A stretch of DNA of 28,290 nucleotides from an uncultured Clostridium sp. Lineage in GTDB: Bacteria > Bacillota > Clostridia > TANB77 > CAG-508. Where the stretch lies: NCBI GenBank assembly GCA_946495905.1, contig CAMMEP010000010.1, forward strand, positions 1 to 28,290, written 5' to 3'. Position 1 is the stretch's first letter. Each line of letters opens with the position of its first letter. The position numbers were made by a program, and so were the translations under genes. Shown here in pieces: positions 1 to 9,361 of the stretch. The notes beneath the pieces were generated by a model, which was given only the letters and a program-made list of their open reading frames with translations, was not told where the DNA came from and did not search any database.

Positions 1-1
1 C

Positions 2-298
2 ACAACAGGAGATGCAAACTACGCGAAATCCTACTGGCTCGCTTCGCCGGGAGTCTATGCTTACTCGTCCTATGCTGCCTTCGGCCCAGGCGCTGTTTAC
101 AACGGCTATGCGTACTCGGGCTCCTGCGACCTTTTCTACTCGTACGGCGGCTGGCGTGCGTATGGCTTTGCGGTGCGCCCCGTAGTTGTTCTAAAATCTA
201 ATATCACAGTAGAACAGATACAAGTAATGGAGGCACAAACCGAAGAAACATGGCAGGCATCAGGCGGAAATAGATATGGAGACGGAAATATAGAGTAG
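2..298 (+). CDS. C-terminal end of a surface protein with a lectin-like variable domain (partial, runs off the left edge)
   Basis: An open frame enters from the left edge and ends at TAG 296-298, giving 98 residues. It reads YWLASPGVYAYSSYAAFG at the start of the domain and YGFAVRPVVVLKS at its end, followed by a short polar tail. I recognise the WLAS...(F/Y)(G/A)VRPVV frame as the C-terminal part of DUF6273/C-type-lectin-like domains in surface proteins of gut Clostridia. Between these anchors the protein is almost all Tyr, Ser, Gly, Ala, Phe and Cys, and nearly every codon there ends in C, T or G. Codon use is GC-rich up to about position 190, then switches abruptly to AT-rich codons like the rest of the window. 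That pattern fits either a foreign segment or the variable region of a diversity-generating retroelement. No reverse transcriptase or template repeat lies in this window. The N-terminus is not visible, so anchoring and function are unknown. Confidence 0.6.
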   Translation, partial: TTGDANYAKSYWLASPGVYAYSSYAAFGPGAVYNGYAYSGSCDLFYSYGGWRAYGFAVRPVVVLKSNITVEQIQVMEAQTEETWQASGGNRYGDGNIE

Positions 299-392
299 CG
301 GAGGAGGACCAAGTTAAAGCTCTCCAATAGGTAGTATCCCCAAAAAAGTTATATAGTCTGAGACTGTATAATGTAGTGTTATGCGACTGTAA

Positions 393-602
393 GAAATATG
401 GTTTGACAATATGTTAACAATTGTTGATGCTTTTAAGATGAGTAAGCATGATAGGGTGAATAGTAAAATTAAACAATTTGCCAAAGACATGGAATTTAAC
501 TCCATTCCTTGTAGACTTAGAATCCCTGAATCAAAAGGAACTGTCGAGGCTTTTGCAAAGCTTACTGATAGACTATTGATGTATAAACTTTACATAATAT
601 AG
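393..602 (+). pseudogene. IS21-family IstA transposase remnant
   Basis: The frame from 393 to the TAG at 600-602 reads EIWFDNMLTIVD, then KIKQFAKDMEFNSIPCR, then PESKGTVEAFAKLTDRLL. This matches the catalytic core of IS21 IstA integrases: the second Asp in the FDNM motif and the final Glu in the KGxVE motif. The N-terminal helix-turn-helix, the first catalytic Asp and the C-terminal part are missing. A TAA immediately precedes the fragment in frame, and no istB follows. It is therefore a dead piece of an insertion sequence of about 70 residues. It lies directly after the lectin-like gene, so the left part of the window may be a rearranged, mobile-element-rich region. The family assignment comes from motifs, not from an alignment. 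Confidence 0.6.
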
Positions 603-615
603 AAATTACCAAAAA

Positions 616-644
616 TTGACAAATTTATAAATATACGTTATTAT
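616..644 (+). promoter_or_regulatory. Near-consensus sigma-A promoter of the 22-residue peptide gene
   Basis: TTGACA (616-621), a 17-bp spacer and TATTAT (639-644). Transcription would begin near 651, giving a leader of about 40 nt that carries a full AAAGGAGGTGAT ribosome binding site at 669-680. The same two hexamers and spacing recur at 20664-20692. Confidence 0.75.
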
Positions 645-689
645 ATTTATGCACCGTCTTTCTAATGTAAAGGAGGTGATTGTTACATA

Positions 690-758
690 ATGGACGAACT
701 GTTAAAGTTGTTAGAACTTTATTTAATTTACTTAATTGTGAAGAAAATGAAGGACTAA
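690..758 (+). CDS. Isolated 22-residue hydrophobic/amphipathic peptide
   Basis: ATG 690 to TAA 756-758 encodes a 22-residue peptide, MDELLKLLELYLIYL followed by IVKKMKD. It has acidic residues near the N-terminus, a Leu/Ile/Tyr-rich middle and a Lys-rich end, which suits a short membrane-associated helix. The coding call rests on its surroundings: a perfect-spacing promoter at 616-644, a complete AAAGGAGGTGAT ribosome binding site 9 nt before the start, and a strong intrinsic terminator 4 nt after the stop. The unit is therefore monocistronic and probably highly expressed. It could be a small membrane protein, a toxin-like peptide or a leader peptide, although the terminator closes the unit before the next gene. 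I do not recognise a family. Confidence 0.6.
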   Translation: MDELLKLLELYLIYLIVKKMKD

Positions 759-762
759 CATC

Positions 763-796
763 AAAAAGACTAGGTGACCAGACCTAGTCTTTTTTT
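763..796 (+). terminator. Intrinsic terminator after the small peptide gene
   Basis: A perfect 13-bp stem (763-775 with 782-794) around a 6-nt loop, followed by a run of T to 796. The A-run at the 5' side makes it potentially bidirectional. Confidence 0.85.
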
Positions 797-939
797 GTTA
801 CATAATTTAGAACTGTTTTGCAATTGCTAATATTATTATAGCTTATTTTTAATTATATGTCAAATAATATTTTTCATGAATAAAAAATACATTTCTTGGG
901 AAAAATATGTAAAAACATATTTACAAGGAGTGTATTTTT

Positions 940-3900
940 TTGAAAAACTATAAATTTTTAAATACAAAAGGTGCTGTTTTAGATAAATATCAATTAGAAA
1001 AATATTTAGAAAAGCTAGCATCTGACCATATATTAAAAGAAAAATCAGACAGAAATACGTATCCTATTCCTAGAATGCAAGAGAATTTTGAGGTTATTAC
1101 AGAAGTATACAATTTACTAAATGAACATATTAAATTAAAAATACCAATTCATTCGGCAGGAGAGTGGCTGTTAGATAATTATTATATTATTGAAGAAACG
1201 GTTAAAAATATTGAAAAAGAATTAACATTAAAAAAATATAGAAATTTCTTAGGAATAGCAAATGGAATGAATCAAGGATTTGCTAGAATTTATGTGCTTG
1301 CAGCGGAAATTGTATCTTATACCGATAGCAAAATAGACGGCAAGCTTTTAACTGATTTATTACGAGGCTATCAAGAGAAGAAAAAACTAAACATGGAAGA
1401 AATATGGAATATAGGAGTGTTTTTGCAAATTGCTTTAATTGAAAATATTAGGCAAATATGTGAAAAAATATATTCAGCACAAATTCAAAAATATAAAGTA
1501 GAAAATATTATAGAAAGATTAGTTGAAAATAAAGCAAAAGAAGAACTACAATTTAATAAAATAAAAGAATATAAAGCAAAAGTAAAAGAATATGGCGAAA
1601 TGAAATATCCTTTTATTGAGTATATGTCATATAAACTAAGACAATTTGGAAAAAAAGCATATCCTTTTTTAAACATACTAGAAGAACAAGTAAACAAAAT
1701 GGGAATAGAGATTTCGGAAGTAATAAAAAAAGAGCATTTTGACATTGCTGTAAAAAAAGTATCTATGGGAAATTCTATTACAAGTATAAAAAACATACAA
1801 AGAATCAATTTTATCGATATTTTTGAAGCTATCAATCAAGTAGACGACATCCTAAAACAAGACCCAGCAAATGTTTATGAAAATATGGACTATAAAACAA
1901 AAATTTATTATCGAAATAAAATACAAGAAATATCTAAAAAAACGAAGATATCGGAAATATATATAGCAAAAAAATGCTTAGAATTAGCAGTAGGAAAACA
2001 AGGAAAAGAAGCTCATATTGGGTATTATTTAATTGATAGCGGAAAAAAAGAATTGATGGAAAGCTTGTTAAATAGAAAAATAAATACAGTAACAACAAAA
2101 CAAAAGCTAACCATGTATCTAATAATAAAAGTACTAATAAGCTTAGGTTTATCTATTTTATTTGGAGCATATGTATTTTCACAGACAAGAAGTATAATAC
2201 TATTTATCCTAAGTACTGTATTGCTTTATTTACCAATAGAAATTATTTTTATGCAAATATTACAATATGTATTAAGCAAAGTAATAAAAACGAAACTAAT
2301 ACCAAAAATGGATTTTCAAAATGGAATACCAAAAGAAGATGCTACTTTTGTTGTTATTCCAACTATTATTAGTAAAGAAGAAAAACTAAAAGAAATGATG
2401 AAAAAGCTAGAAGTGTATTACATTGCTAATAAAAGCGAGAATTTGTATTTTGCACTTTTAGCAGATGTAACAAGCGGAGATAAAAAAGAAGAAAAATGGG
2501 ATGAAGAAATAGCAAACTTAGGATTAGAACTTGCCAAAGAATTAAACCAAAAATACCCAGATGAGGCATTTCCAAAATTTCATTTTTTGTACCGACGCAG
2601 AGAATGGAACGACAAAGAAGAATGCTATTTAGGCTGGGAAAGAAAAAGAGGTTTACTAACACAATTTAACGAATATATTTTAAAACATAGAAAAAATGAT
2701 TTCTATGTAAATACTATCGATTTAGAAAAACTTCCTCAAATTAAATATATTATCACATTAGATGCGGATACAGAACTAGTGCTAAATACAGGATTAGAGC
2801 TAATAGGAGCTATGGCACATATTTTAAATAAGCCAGAAATTAAGGATGGTATTGTAGTAAGTGGACATGGTATTATTCAGCCACGAGTAGGTATTGGACT
2901 AGAAGCAGCTAATAGAACTACCTTTACTAAGTTATATGCTGGTTCTGCTGGAACCGATTCCTATACCAATGCTATATCCGATGTATATCAAGATAATTTC
3001 GAAGAAGGTATCTATACAGGAAAAGGAATTTATGATGTACAAGTGTTTTCAGAAGTGTTAAATGGGCAAATACCAGAAAATACAGTACTTAGCCATGATT
3101 TGTTAGAAGGTTCCTACCTAAGATGTGGATTATCTTCCGACATTATGCTAATGGATGGATACCCAACTTCATATGCGGCTTTTAAAACAAGACTTAGCAG
3201 ATGGACAAGAGGAGACTGGCAAATTATAAAATGGCTAAAAGGTAAAATTAAAGAAAATGGATTAAATCATAGTATTGAAGCAGATAAGCAACAAGAAATA
3301 GTACAAAAAAATAAAAATCCATTAAATTTACTCTCAAAATATAAAATATTAAATAATTTAGTAAAAAGTGTATTAGAACCAATTGTAATATTAGGCTTAT
3401 TGTTTTTCCTCATATTAAAAGTATTTACTAATATCAGTATTTGGCCAATGATACTAGTAAGTATTGTAGCTGTCATTATTCCATCTATTTTAGAAATATT
3501 AGATAGGATAATTTATAAAAAAGAAGGAGAAAGAGGTAACCGAACTTTTTATTCTTCTCTATCTGGAGCGAAAGCAAGCATATGTAGAGCTATTTTAGAA
3601 ATAGGAACTTTACCAGATAAAGCATTTACTATGTTAAAAGCAATTAGTAAAACTATTTATCGAATGTGCGTTAGCAAAAAACATTTACTAGAATGGACAA
3701 CCGCAGAAGAGGCAGAAAAAAGTTCAAAAACAGATTTAGTTTCCTATTATAAAAATATGTGGCCAAATTTACTTTTGGGAATCTTGCTTCTTGTATTTTC
3801 TTATCGAAATGGATGGGCTCTTGTTTTGGCAATATTATGGATTGTTACTCCTGGAGCAATAATGAAAATAAGCCAAAAGGAAAAGCAAGTGGCTCCCATT

Positions 3901-6900
3901 GATTATTTGTCTGAAGAAGATAAAGAATATGTGTTAGAAATAGGAAGAAGAACTTGGGACTTTTTCAAAGAAAATTTAAATTCTAAATCCAATTTTCTTC
4001 CACCAGATAATTATCAAGAAGATAGAAAGGAACAGGTAGTCTACCGAACTTCTCCAACGAATATTGGACTTGCACTTTTAGCGGTAGTTGCTAGTTATGA
4101 TTTAGGGTATGAAAATTTAGAGGATACCATTTTATTATTAGATAATATGTTAGAAAGTGTATCCAAACTTCAAAAATGGAATGGGCACTTGTATAATTGG
4201 TATAATATACAAACTTTAGAACCTTTAACTCCTAAATATGTGTCTACGGTAGATAGCGGGAACTTTATTGGATATTTGTATACTTTGAAGCAGTTTTTAA
4301 AAGATGTGCTAGAAACTTTGCAAAAAGAGGGCGAAACAGCAGAGTTAAATGATGGAGAAAATAGTAACTTAAAAAATGGGGAAGATGTGGAAAATAAAGA
4401 AGAAAATCAAAAGAAGCCTGCAATTCACAAACAAGAAATAATAGAAAAAATAAACTACATGCTTAACACAATTGACACGATAATCAATAATACCAATTTC
4501 AAACATTTATATAGTGAAGAAAATAGAATTTTTTCTATTGGATTTAACGTAGAAGACAATTCATTAACACCATCGTATTATGATTTATTGGCTTCAGAAG
4601 CAAGACAAGCAAGCTTAATTGCAATTGCAAAAAAAGATGTTCCAGCAAAACATTGGTATAACTTAAGCAGAACACTTACTGTACTAAATAAATATAAAGG
4701 GTTAATTTCATGGTCTGGTACGGCATTTGAATATTTAATGCCAAATGTCAATATACCAAAATACCCTGGTAGTATTATTAGTGAATCTAGCCTATTTGCC
4801 ATTTATTCGCAACAAGAATATGCTAAAAAACTAAATATACCTTGGGGAATTTCAGAGGCAGCTTTTAACTTAAGGGATTTAAATAACAATTATCAATATA
4901 AAGCATTTGGAATCCCATGGCTTGGACTAAAAAGAGGATTAGCGGATGAAATGGTAGTTTCTTCTTATGGGGCTATGCTTGCATTAAATGATGTACCAGA
5001 AGAAACCATAAGCAATTTAAGAGAATTAGAAAAACAAGGAATGTATGATAAATATGGATTTTATGAATCAATTGATTATACTCCAAGTAGACTGAAAAAA
5101 GGAGAAAACAGTAGCACTGTTAAAACCTATATGGCACACCACCAGGGATTAATTCTTCTATCCATTGACAACTTATTTCATCAAAATATTTTACAAAAAC
5201 GATTTATGGAAAATCCAGAAATGCAATCCGTAGAAATATTATTAGAAGAAAAAATGCCAGAGAAGGTTATTATCACAAAAGAAAAGAAAGAAAACCCAGA
5301 AAGAGTGAAATTAGTAGATTACGAAACTTATGCAGTAAGAGAATATAACAAGCCATATGATAAACTAAATCATATAAATATCATCTCCAATGAAGATTAT
5401 TCTGTTATTATAGACCAAAAAGGAGATGGATATAGTAAATACAAAGATATTGTCATTAATCGATTTAAACAAACCGATGAGGAACAAGAAGGAATTCACT
5501 TTTTCTTTAAAAATATAAAGACAAAGCGAATATGGTCTTCTGGACAAAAAAATTATTTGGCTTTGCCAGATAAATATAGCGTATATTTTTCGCCGGATAA
5601 TAGTAAATTTGTACGACTAGATGGAGGAATAGAAACCACTATAAAAATTAGTGTTATGCCCAATAGCCCAGTAGAAATAAGAAGAGTAGAACTTAAAAAT
5701 TTAGGAAATGCAGAAGAAACGATAGAAGTAAATTCTTATTTGGAACCAATCCTTTCTTCTTTAGAACAAGACTATTCGCATAAAGCATTTAATAATCTAT
5801 TTGTATCTTTTGAATTTTTAGAGGATACTAATACCATTGTCATAAAAAGAAAAGCAAGAGATTCGAAGACAAAAGATATTTATTTGGCGGTAAATTTATA
5901 TACTGAGAATGAAACCATCGGAGATTTGGAATATGAATTAGATAAAGAAAAATTTGTAGGAAGACAAAATGTTGAATTACCAATAGCAGTTCAGAATTCA
6001 GTTCCATTAACAAGAAGAGTGCAAAGAACAACAGATCCTATTCTTGCAATGCGAAGGACTATTCGTATTTTGCCTAGCGAAAAGGCAGTAGTTAACCTAA
6101 TTATGTCTGTATCGGAAAAAAGAGAAGAAGCAATAGAAGGCATCCTTCAAAACTTAAACAACGAAAAAATAACAAGAAATATGAATTTGGCAAAAGCAAA
6201 GGTAGAAGCGGAATCTATGTATTTAGGAGTAAAAGCAAAAGAAATAGAGAAATATCAAAATATGGCAAAATATTTATTATATCAAAACCCATTAAAATTA
6301 TTAATGTATAAAGGAAAAATACCAGAAGAAGTAGAAGTAAATGAACTTTGGAAATATGGAATATCAGGAGATTTACCAATTTTGCTAGTGAAAATAAAAG
6401 ACAGTAGCGATATTTATGTGGTAAAAGATTGTATAAAAGCATATTCTTATTTCAGGGCAAAGAATATAAAGATAGATTTGGTAATTGAAAATGAAGAAAA
6501 AAACACGTATGAAAACTATGTATATGAAGATATTTTGAATGCAATATTAGATAGCAATTTAGCCTATATGCAAAACCAAAAAGGTGGAATTTATGTTTTA
6601 AATAATTTGGATAAAAACGAAAAACGCATCTTAGAATATAGAGCAAATTTACTAATAAATGCACATTTGGGAAATATGGAAAGACAGATAAAAGATTACG
6701 AAGAGGAATATTTGGAAACTAGAAAAGAAATAGGGGACGAAATACAAACTGGACCATTATGGGAAGAAGAATCGCAAAGAAAAGCACTAGAAGCAGATAA
6801 GCTAAAATATTATAATGAATATGGGGGATTTTCACTAGATGGTAGCGAATACCTAATACGAACCAATAAAGAAGAAAGGCTTCCAACTGTTTGGTCTAAT

Positions 6901-6984
6901 ATTATGGCAAATGAAAATTTTGGAACAGTAGTAACAGAAGGCATGGGAGGATATACTTGGTACAAAAATAGTAGGCTTCGGTAG
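940..6984 (+). CDS. ndvB: Cyclic beta-1,2-glucan synthase-like protein (NdvB/Cgs family), frame-0 part up to the frameshift
   Basis: This is the first 2,014 residues of a membrane glycosyltransferase that makes and cyclises beta-1,2-glucan from UDP-glucose. It starts at TTG 940, 9 nt after AAGGAG (925-930). The N-terminal 380 residues are mostly helical. Hydrophobic segments follow around residues 390-440, 810-840 and 945-985. Between them lies the GT84 core, with DAD at 608-610, LSHDLLEG near 717-724 and RLSRWTRGDWQ at 751-761. A glycoamylase-like domain follows (YRTSPTNIGLALLAVVASYD near 1040), then the N-terminal part of the GH94 domain (from about 1,500). Frame 0 stops at TAG 6982-6984, directly after the CGG codon at 6979, while the conserved protein continues in the +1 frame. 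Joined, the product is 2,793 residues, the normal size for the family. A hairpin (903-910 with 915-922) sits just before the ribosome binding site. Family membership is strong; the exact polymer made in this host is inferred. Confidence 0.85.
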   Translation: MKNYKFLNTKGAVLDKYQLEKYLEKLASDHILKEKSDRNTYPIPRMQENFEVITEVYNLLNEHIKLKIPIHSAGEWLLDNYYIIEETVKNIEKELTLKKYRNFLGIANGMNQGFARIYVLAAEIVSYTDSKIDGKLLTDLLRGYQEKKKLNMEEIWNIGVFLQIALIENIRQICEKIYSAQIQKYKVENIIERLVENKAKEELQFNKIKEYKAKVKEYGEMKYPFIEYMSYKLRQFGKKAYPFLNILEEQVNKMGIEISEVIKKEHFDIAVKKVSMGNSITSIKNIQRINFIDIFEAINQVDDILKQDPANVYENMDYKTKIYYRNKIQEISKKTKISEIYIAKKCLELAVGKQGKEAHIGYYLIDSGKKELMESLLNRKINTVTTKQKLTMYLIIKVLISLGLSILFGAYVFSQTRSIILFILSTVLLYLPIEIIFMQILQYVLSKVIKTKLIPKMDFQNGIPKEDATFVVIPTIISKEEKLKEMMKKLEVYYIANKSENLYFALLADVTSGDKKEEKWDEEIANLGLELAKELNQKYPDEAFPKFHFLYRRREWNDKEECYLGWERKRGLLTQFNEYILKHRKNDFYVNTIDLEKLPQIKYIITLDADTELVLNTGLELIGAMAHILNKPEIKDGIVVSGHGIIQPRVGIGLEAANRTTFTKLYAGSAGTDSYTNAISDVYQDNFEEGIYTGKGIYDVQVFSEVLNGQIPENTVLSHDLLEGSYLRCGLSSDIMLMDGYPTSYAAFKTRLSRWTRGDWQIIKWLKGKIKENGLNHSIEADKQQEIVQKNKNPLNLLSKYKILNNLVKSVLEPIVILGLLFFLILKVFTNISIWPMILVSIVAVIIPSILEILDRIIYKKEGERGNRTFYSSLSGAKASICRAILEIGTLPDKAFTMLKAISKTIYRMCVSKKHLLEWTTAEEAEKSSKTDLVSYYKNMWPNLLLGILLLVFSYRNGWALVLAILWIVTPGAIMKISQKEKQVAPIDYLSEEDKEYVLEIGRRTWDFFKENLNSKSNFLPPDNYQEDRKEQVVYRTSPTNIGLALLAVVASYDLGYENLEDTILLLDNMLESVSKLQKWNGHLYNWYNIQTLEPLTPKYVSTVDSGNFIGYLYTLKQFLKDVLETLQKEGETAELNDGENSNLKNGEDVENKEENQKKPAIHKQEIIEKINYMLNTIDTIINNTNFKHLYSEENRIFSIGFNVEDNSLTPSYYDLLASEARQASLIAIAKKDVPAKHWYNLSRTLTVLNKYKGLISWSGTAFEYLMPNVNIPKYPGSIISESSLFAIYSQQEYAKKLNIPWGISEAAFNLRDLNNNYQYKAFGIPWLGLKRGLADEMVVSSYGAMLALNDVPEETISNLRELEKQGMYDKYGFYESIDYTPSRLKKGENSSTVKTYMAHHQGLILLSIDNLFHQNILQKRFMENPEMQSVEILLEEKMPEKVIITKEKKENPERVKLVDYETYAVREYNKPYDKLNHINIISNEDYSVIIDQKGDGYSKYKDIVINRFKQTDEEQEGIHFFFKNIKTKRIWSSGQKNYLALPDKYSVYFSPDNSKFVRLDGGIETTIKISVMPNSPVEIRRVELKNLGNAEETIEVNSYLEPILSSLEQDYSHKAFNNLFVSFEFLEDTNTIVIKRKARDSKTKDIYLAVNLYTENETIGDLEYELDKEKFVGRQNVELPIAVQNSVPLTRRVQRTTDPILAMRRTIRILPSEKAVVNLIMSVSEKREEAIEGILQNLNNEKITRNMNLAKAKVEAESMYLGVKAKEIEKYQNMAKYLLYQNPLKLLMYKGKIPEEVEVNELWKYGISGDLPILLVKIKDSSDIYVVKDCIKAYSYFRAKNIKIDLVIENEEKNTYENYVYEDILNAILDSNLAYMQNQKGGIYVLNNLDKNEKRILEYRANLLINAHLGNMERQIKDYEEEYLETRKEIGDEIQTGPLWEEESQRKALEADKLKYYNEYGGFSLDGSEYLIRTNKEERLPTVWSNIMANENFGTVVTEGMGGYTWYKNSRLR
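6976..6984 (+). other. +1 frameshift site CUU CGG U in the glucan synthase gene
   Basis: In frame 0 the sequence reads AGG CTT CGG TAG, so translation ends one codon after CGG 6979-6981. If C6979 is skipped, the reading becomes CTT GGT AGA ATA ACC GCA TGG. This joins the upstream YTWYKNSRL to GRITAWNNNQVTDVPSEA, as expected for NdvB/GH94 homologues. The heptamer CUU CGG U has the layout of the yeast Ty1 site CUU AGG C, a slippery Leu codon followed by a rare Arg codon. A sequencing or assembly insertion, or a true mutation, would look the same. Confidence 0.7.
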
Positions 6985-9322
6985 AATAACCGCATGGAAT
7001 AATAATCAAGTAACCGATGTGCCATCAGAAGCCATTTATTTAGAAGATATGGACACTAAAAAAGTATGGTCTGTTACTGTAAATCCTGCACCAGACAATA
7101 ATGACTATTACATCACATATGGATTTGGGTACAGCAATTATAAGCATACAAGTAATGGAGTATTACAAGAACTAAAAGTATTTGTGCCACAAAAAGAAAA
7201 TTGCAAAGTACAAATATTACACTTAGAAAATGAATTAGCAAAAAAGAAGAATTTAAAAATTGTATATTATTTAAAACCTGTTTTAGATGAAGATGAAATA
7301 AAATCGAATGGATATATTGAATTAAAATATAATAATTGTACAAACGTAATTACCTTACAAAATCAAACAAAAAATGCACAGAATAGAGTAACTGCCTATA
7401 TTGCTTGTAGCGAAAAAATAGCTTCTTATACGGGAAGTAAAATGAGTTTTATTGGAAGGGGAACCATTAAAAATCCAGAAGGAATTCGAAAATTAGAATT
7501 AGATAGAGAAAACACACTAGGAAAAGATGGAATTGTTGCTATTGAACTTAAAATTAGTTTAGAAGCATTTGAAAGAAAAGATATTGTAATTACATTAGGA
7601 GCAGATGAAAACGCGTTAAATCTTCAAGATGTGGCTTATAAATATGCTAATGTAAACAATACAGTTAGTGAATATGAAAATACAAAACGTTATTGGAGAG
7701 AATTACTAGGAAATATAAAAGTAGAAACACCAGTGGAATCGATGAATATTATGCTAAATGGTTGGCTTTTATACCAAACGCTTTGCTCTAGAATGTTTGC
7801 AAGAAGTGGATATTATCAATCCGGAGGAGCTTATGGATTTAGGGATCAACTACAAGATTGCATTGGGTTAAAATACATTTCTCCAGACTTTTTAAGAAAG
7901 CAAATTATTAGGCATAGTGAGCATCAATTTATAGAAGGAGATGTAGAACATTGGTGGCATGAAGAAACTGGAAGAGGAATTCGTACCAGATTTTCTGACG
8001 ATTTACTATGGCTCCCATATATGGTAGTGGAATATATTAAATTTACAGGAGATGCTAGTATTTTAGAAGAAGAAACTAGCTATGTAAAAGGCAATATTTT
8101 AGAAGATGGCATAGATGAAAGATACGATTTATATTTGCCAACACAAGAAAAAGAAAGCATTTATAAGCATTGCATCCGAGCAATTGAAAAATCGCTTAAC
8201 TTTGGAGAAAATGGATTACCTAAAATAGGCTCTGGAGATTGGAATGACGGATTTAATACTGTGGGAAATAAAGGTAGAGGCGAAAGTGTATGGCTAGGAT
8301 TTTTCCAATACAAAGTACTTCAAGAATTTAGTAAGATTTGTGAGAAATATGGAGATAGACTAAATGGAACGGAAACCATGGAAACAGAAAAAAATAGTGA
8401 GAATGCAGAAGATATTGCTAATAGAAAAGAAATGAATAAGCAAATTGAGAGCATGCGTGCAGAGAAATATAGAAAAATAATGGAGGATTTAAGGAAAGCA
8501 TTAAACACCAATGCATGGGACGGAAGATGGTACAGAAGAGCCTTTATGGATGATGGAAATGTCCTCGGAAGTATTCAAAACGAAGAATGCCGAATTGATA
8601 GCATTGCACAAAGTTGGGCAACCATATCTGGAGCAGGAGATAATGATAAAAAATATATCTCGATGGAATCCTTAGAAAATCATTTAATTGATAAAGAAGC
8701 AGGTATTATAAAATTACTAGACCCACCTTTTGAAAAAAGCAAACTAGAGCCAGGCTATATAAAAGCATATATTCCAGGAACAAGGGAAAATGGAGGACAA
8801 TACACCCATGGAGCAATTTGGGCAATTATTGCAGAAGCAATATTAGGATTTGGAGAAAAGGGAGTAGAATATTTCCGCATGATTAATCCAATAGAACATG
8901 CAAGGACAAAAGACGAAGCGAAAAAATATAGAGTAGAACCTTATGTAATGCCAGCCGATATTTATGGCGGAGAGTTAGCAGGAAGAGGAGGATGGACTTG
9001 GTACACAGGTTCTAGTAGTTGGATGTACGAAGCAGGAATACGATATATTTTAGGATTAAATATAGAAGGAAAAGTACTAAGAATGAAACCTCATATTCCA
9101 AACAATTGGAAAGAATATAGTATACGATATAAATGTGGTAATAGTATATACAATATAAAGGTAATAAATAGAAGCGGAAATGCAAAAGAAGTAGAAGAAA
9201 TATGGATGGATGGAAAAAAGATAAGTCAAGAAGAGATTTATATAGATAATAGAAGGTTAGAAAAAGACGAAATTTTGCTAAATGAAAACGGAGGTGTTTA
9301 TAATGTGGAGGTAATATTGTAG
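6980..9322 (+). CDS. ndvB: Cyclic beta-1,2-glucan synthase-like protein, +1-frame part (GH94 C-terminal region)
   Basis: This is the remaining 780 residues of the same enzyme, read in the frame entered by skipping C6979. An independent start is unlikely. The first available start (GTG 7019) has no ribosome binding site, and the upstream part of this frame (GRITAWNNNQVTD) is already conserved sequence. The segment holds the GH94 catalytic core: ESVWLGFF preceded by GSGDWNDG, whose second Asp (about residue 2,435 of the joined protein) is the expected general acid. It also holds GGWTWYTGSSSWMY near the C-terminus. In this family the C-terminal GH94 domain sets chain length by phosphorolysis of the growing glucan, while the GT84 and middle domains polymerise and cyclise it. 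No hairpin terminator is evident after the TAG at 9320-9322; the next promoter follows within 40 bp. Confidence 0.8.
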   Translation, partial: GRITAWNNNQVTDVPSEAIYLEDMDTKKVWSVTVNPAPDNNDYYITYGFGYSNYKHTSNGVLQELKVFVPQKENCKVQILHLENELAKKKNLKIVYYLKPVLDEDEIKSNGYIELKYNNCTNVITLQNQTKNAQNRVTAYIACSEKIASYTGSKMSFIGRGTIKNPEGIRKLELDRENTLGKDGIVAIELKISLEAFERKDIVITLGADENALNLQDVAYKYANVNNTVSEYENTKRYWRELLGNIKVETPVESMNIMLNGWLLYQTLCSRMFARSGYYQSGGAYGFRDQLQDCIGLKYISPDFLRKQIIRHSEHQFIEGDVEHWWHEETGRGIRTRFSDDLLWLPYMVVEYIKFTGDASILEEETSYVKGNILEDGIDERYDLYLPTQEKESIYKHCIRAIEKSLNFGENGLPKIGSGDWNDGFNTVGNKGRGESVWLGFFQYKVLQEFSKICEKYGDRLNGTETMETEKNSENAEDIANRKEMNKQIESMRAEKYRKIMEDLRKALNTNAWDGRWYRRAFMDDGNVLGSIQNEECRIDSIAQSWATISGAGDNDKKYISMESLENHLIDKEAGIIKLLDPPFEKSKLEPGYIKAYIPGTRENGGQYTHGAIWAIIAEAILGFGEKGVEYFRMINPIEHARTKDEAKKYRVEPYVMPADIYGGELAGRGGWTWYTGSSSWMYEAGIRYILGLNIEGKVLRMKPHIPNNWKEYSIRYKCGNSIYNIKVINRSGNAKEVEEIWMDGKKISQEEIYIDNRRLEKDEILLNENGGVYNVEVIL

Positions 9323-9361
9323 GAATTTTGTGATAAAGAAGTCATTACAACTGAATCCTTC

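Noticed and set aside
680..806. TTGTTACATAAT direct repeats as a target-site duplication around the small peptide gene
   Set aside because: The left copy lies between the ribosome binding site and the start codon, inside the transcription unit, so it does not bound an inserted element.
7019..9322. Independent gene starting at GTG 7019
   Set aside because: No ribosome binding site, and conserved glucan-synthase sequence is already present in this frame upstream of 7019, so it is the continuation of the same protein.
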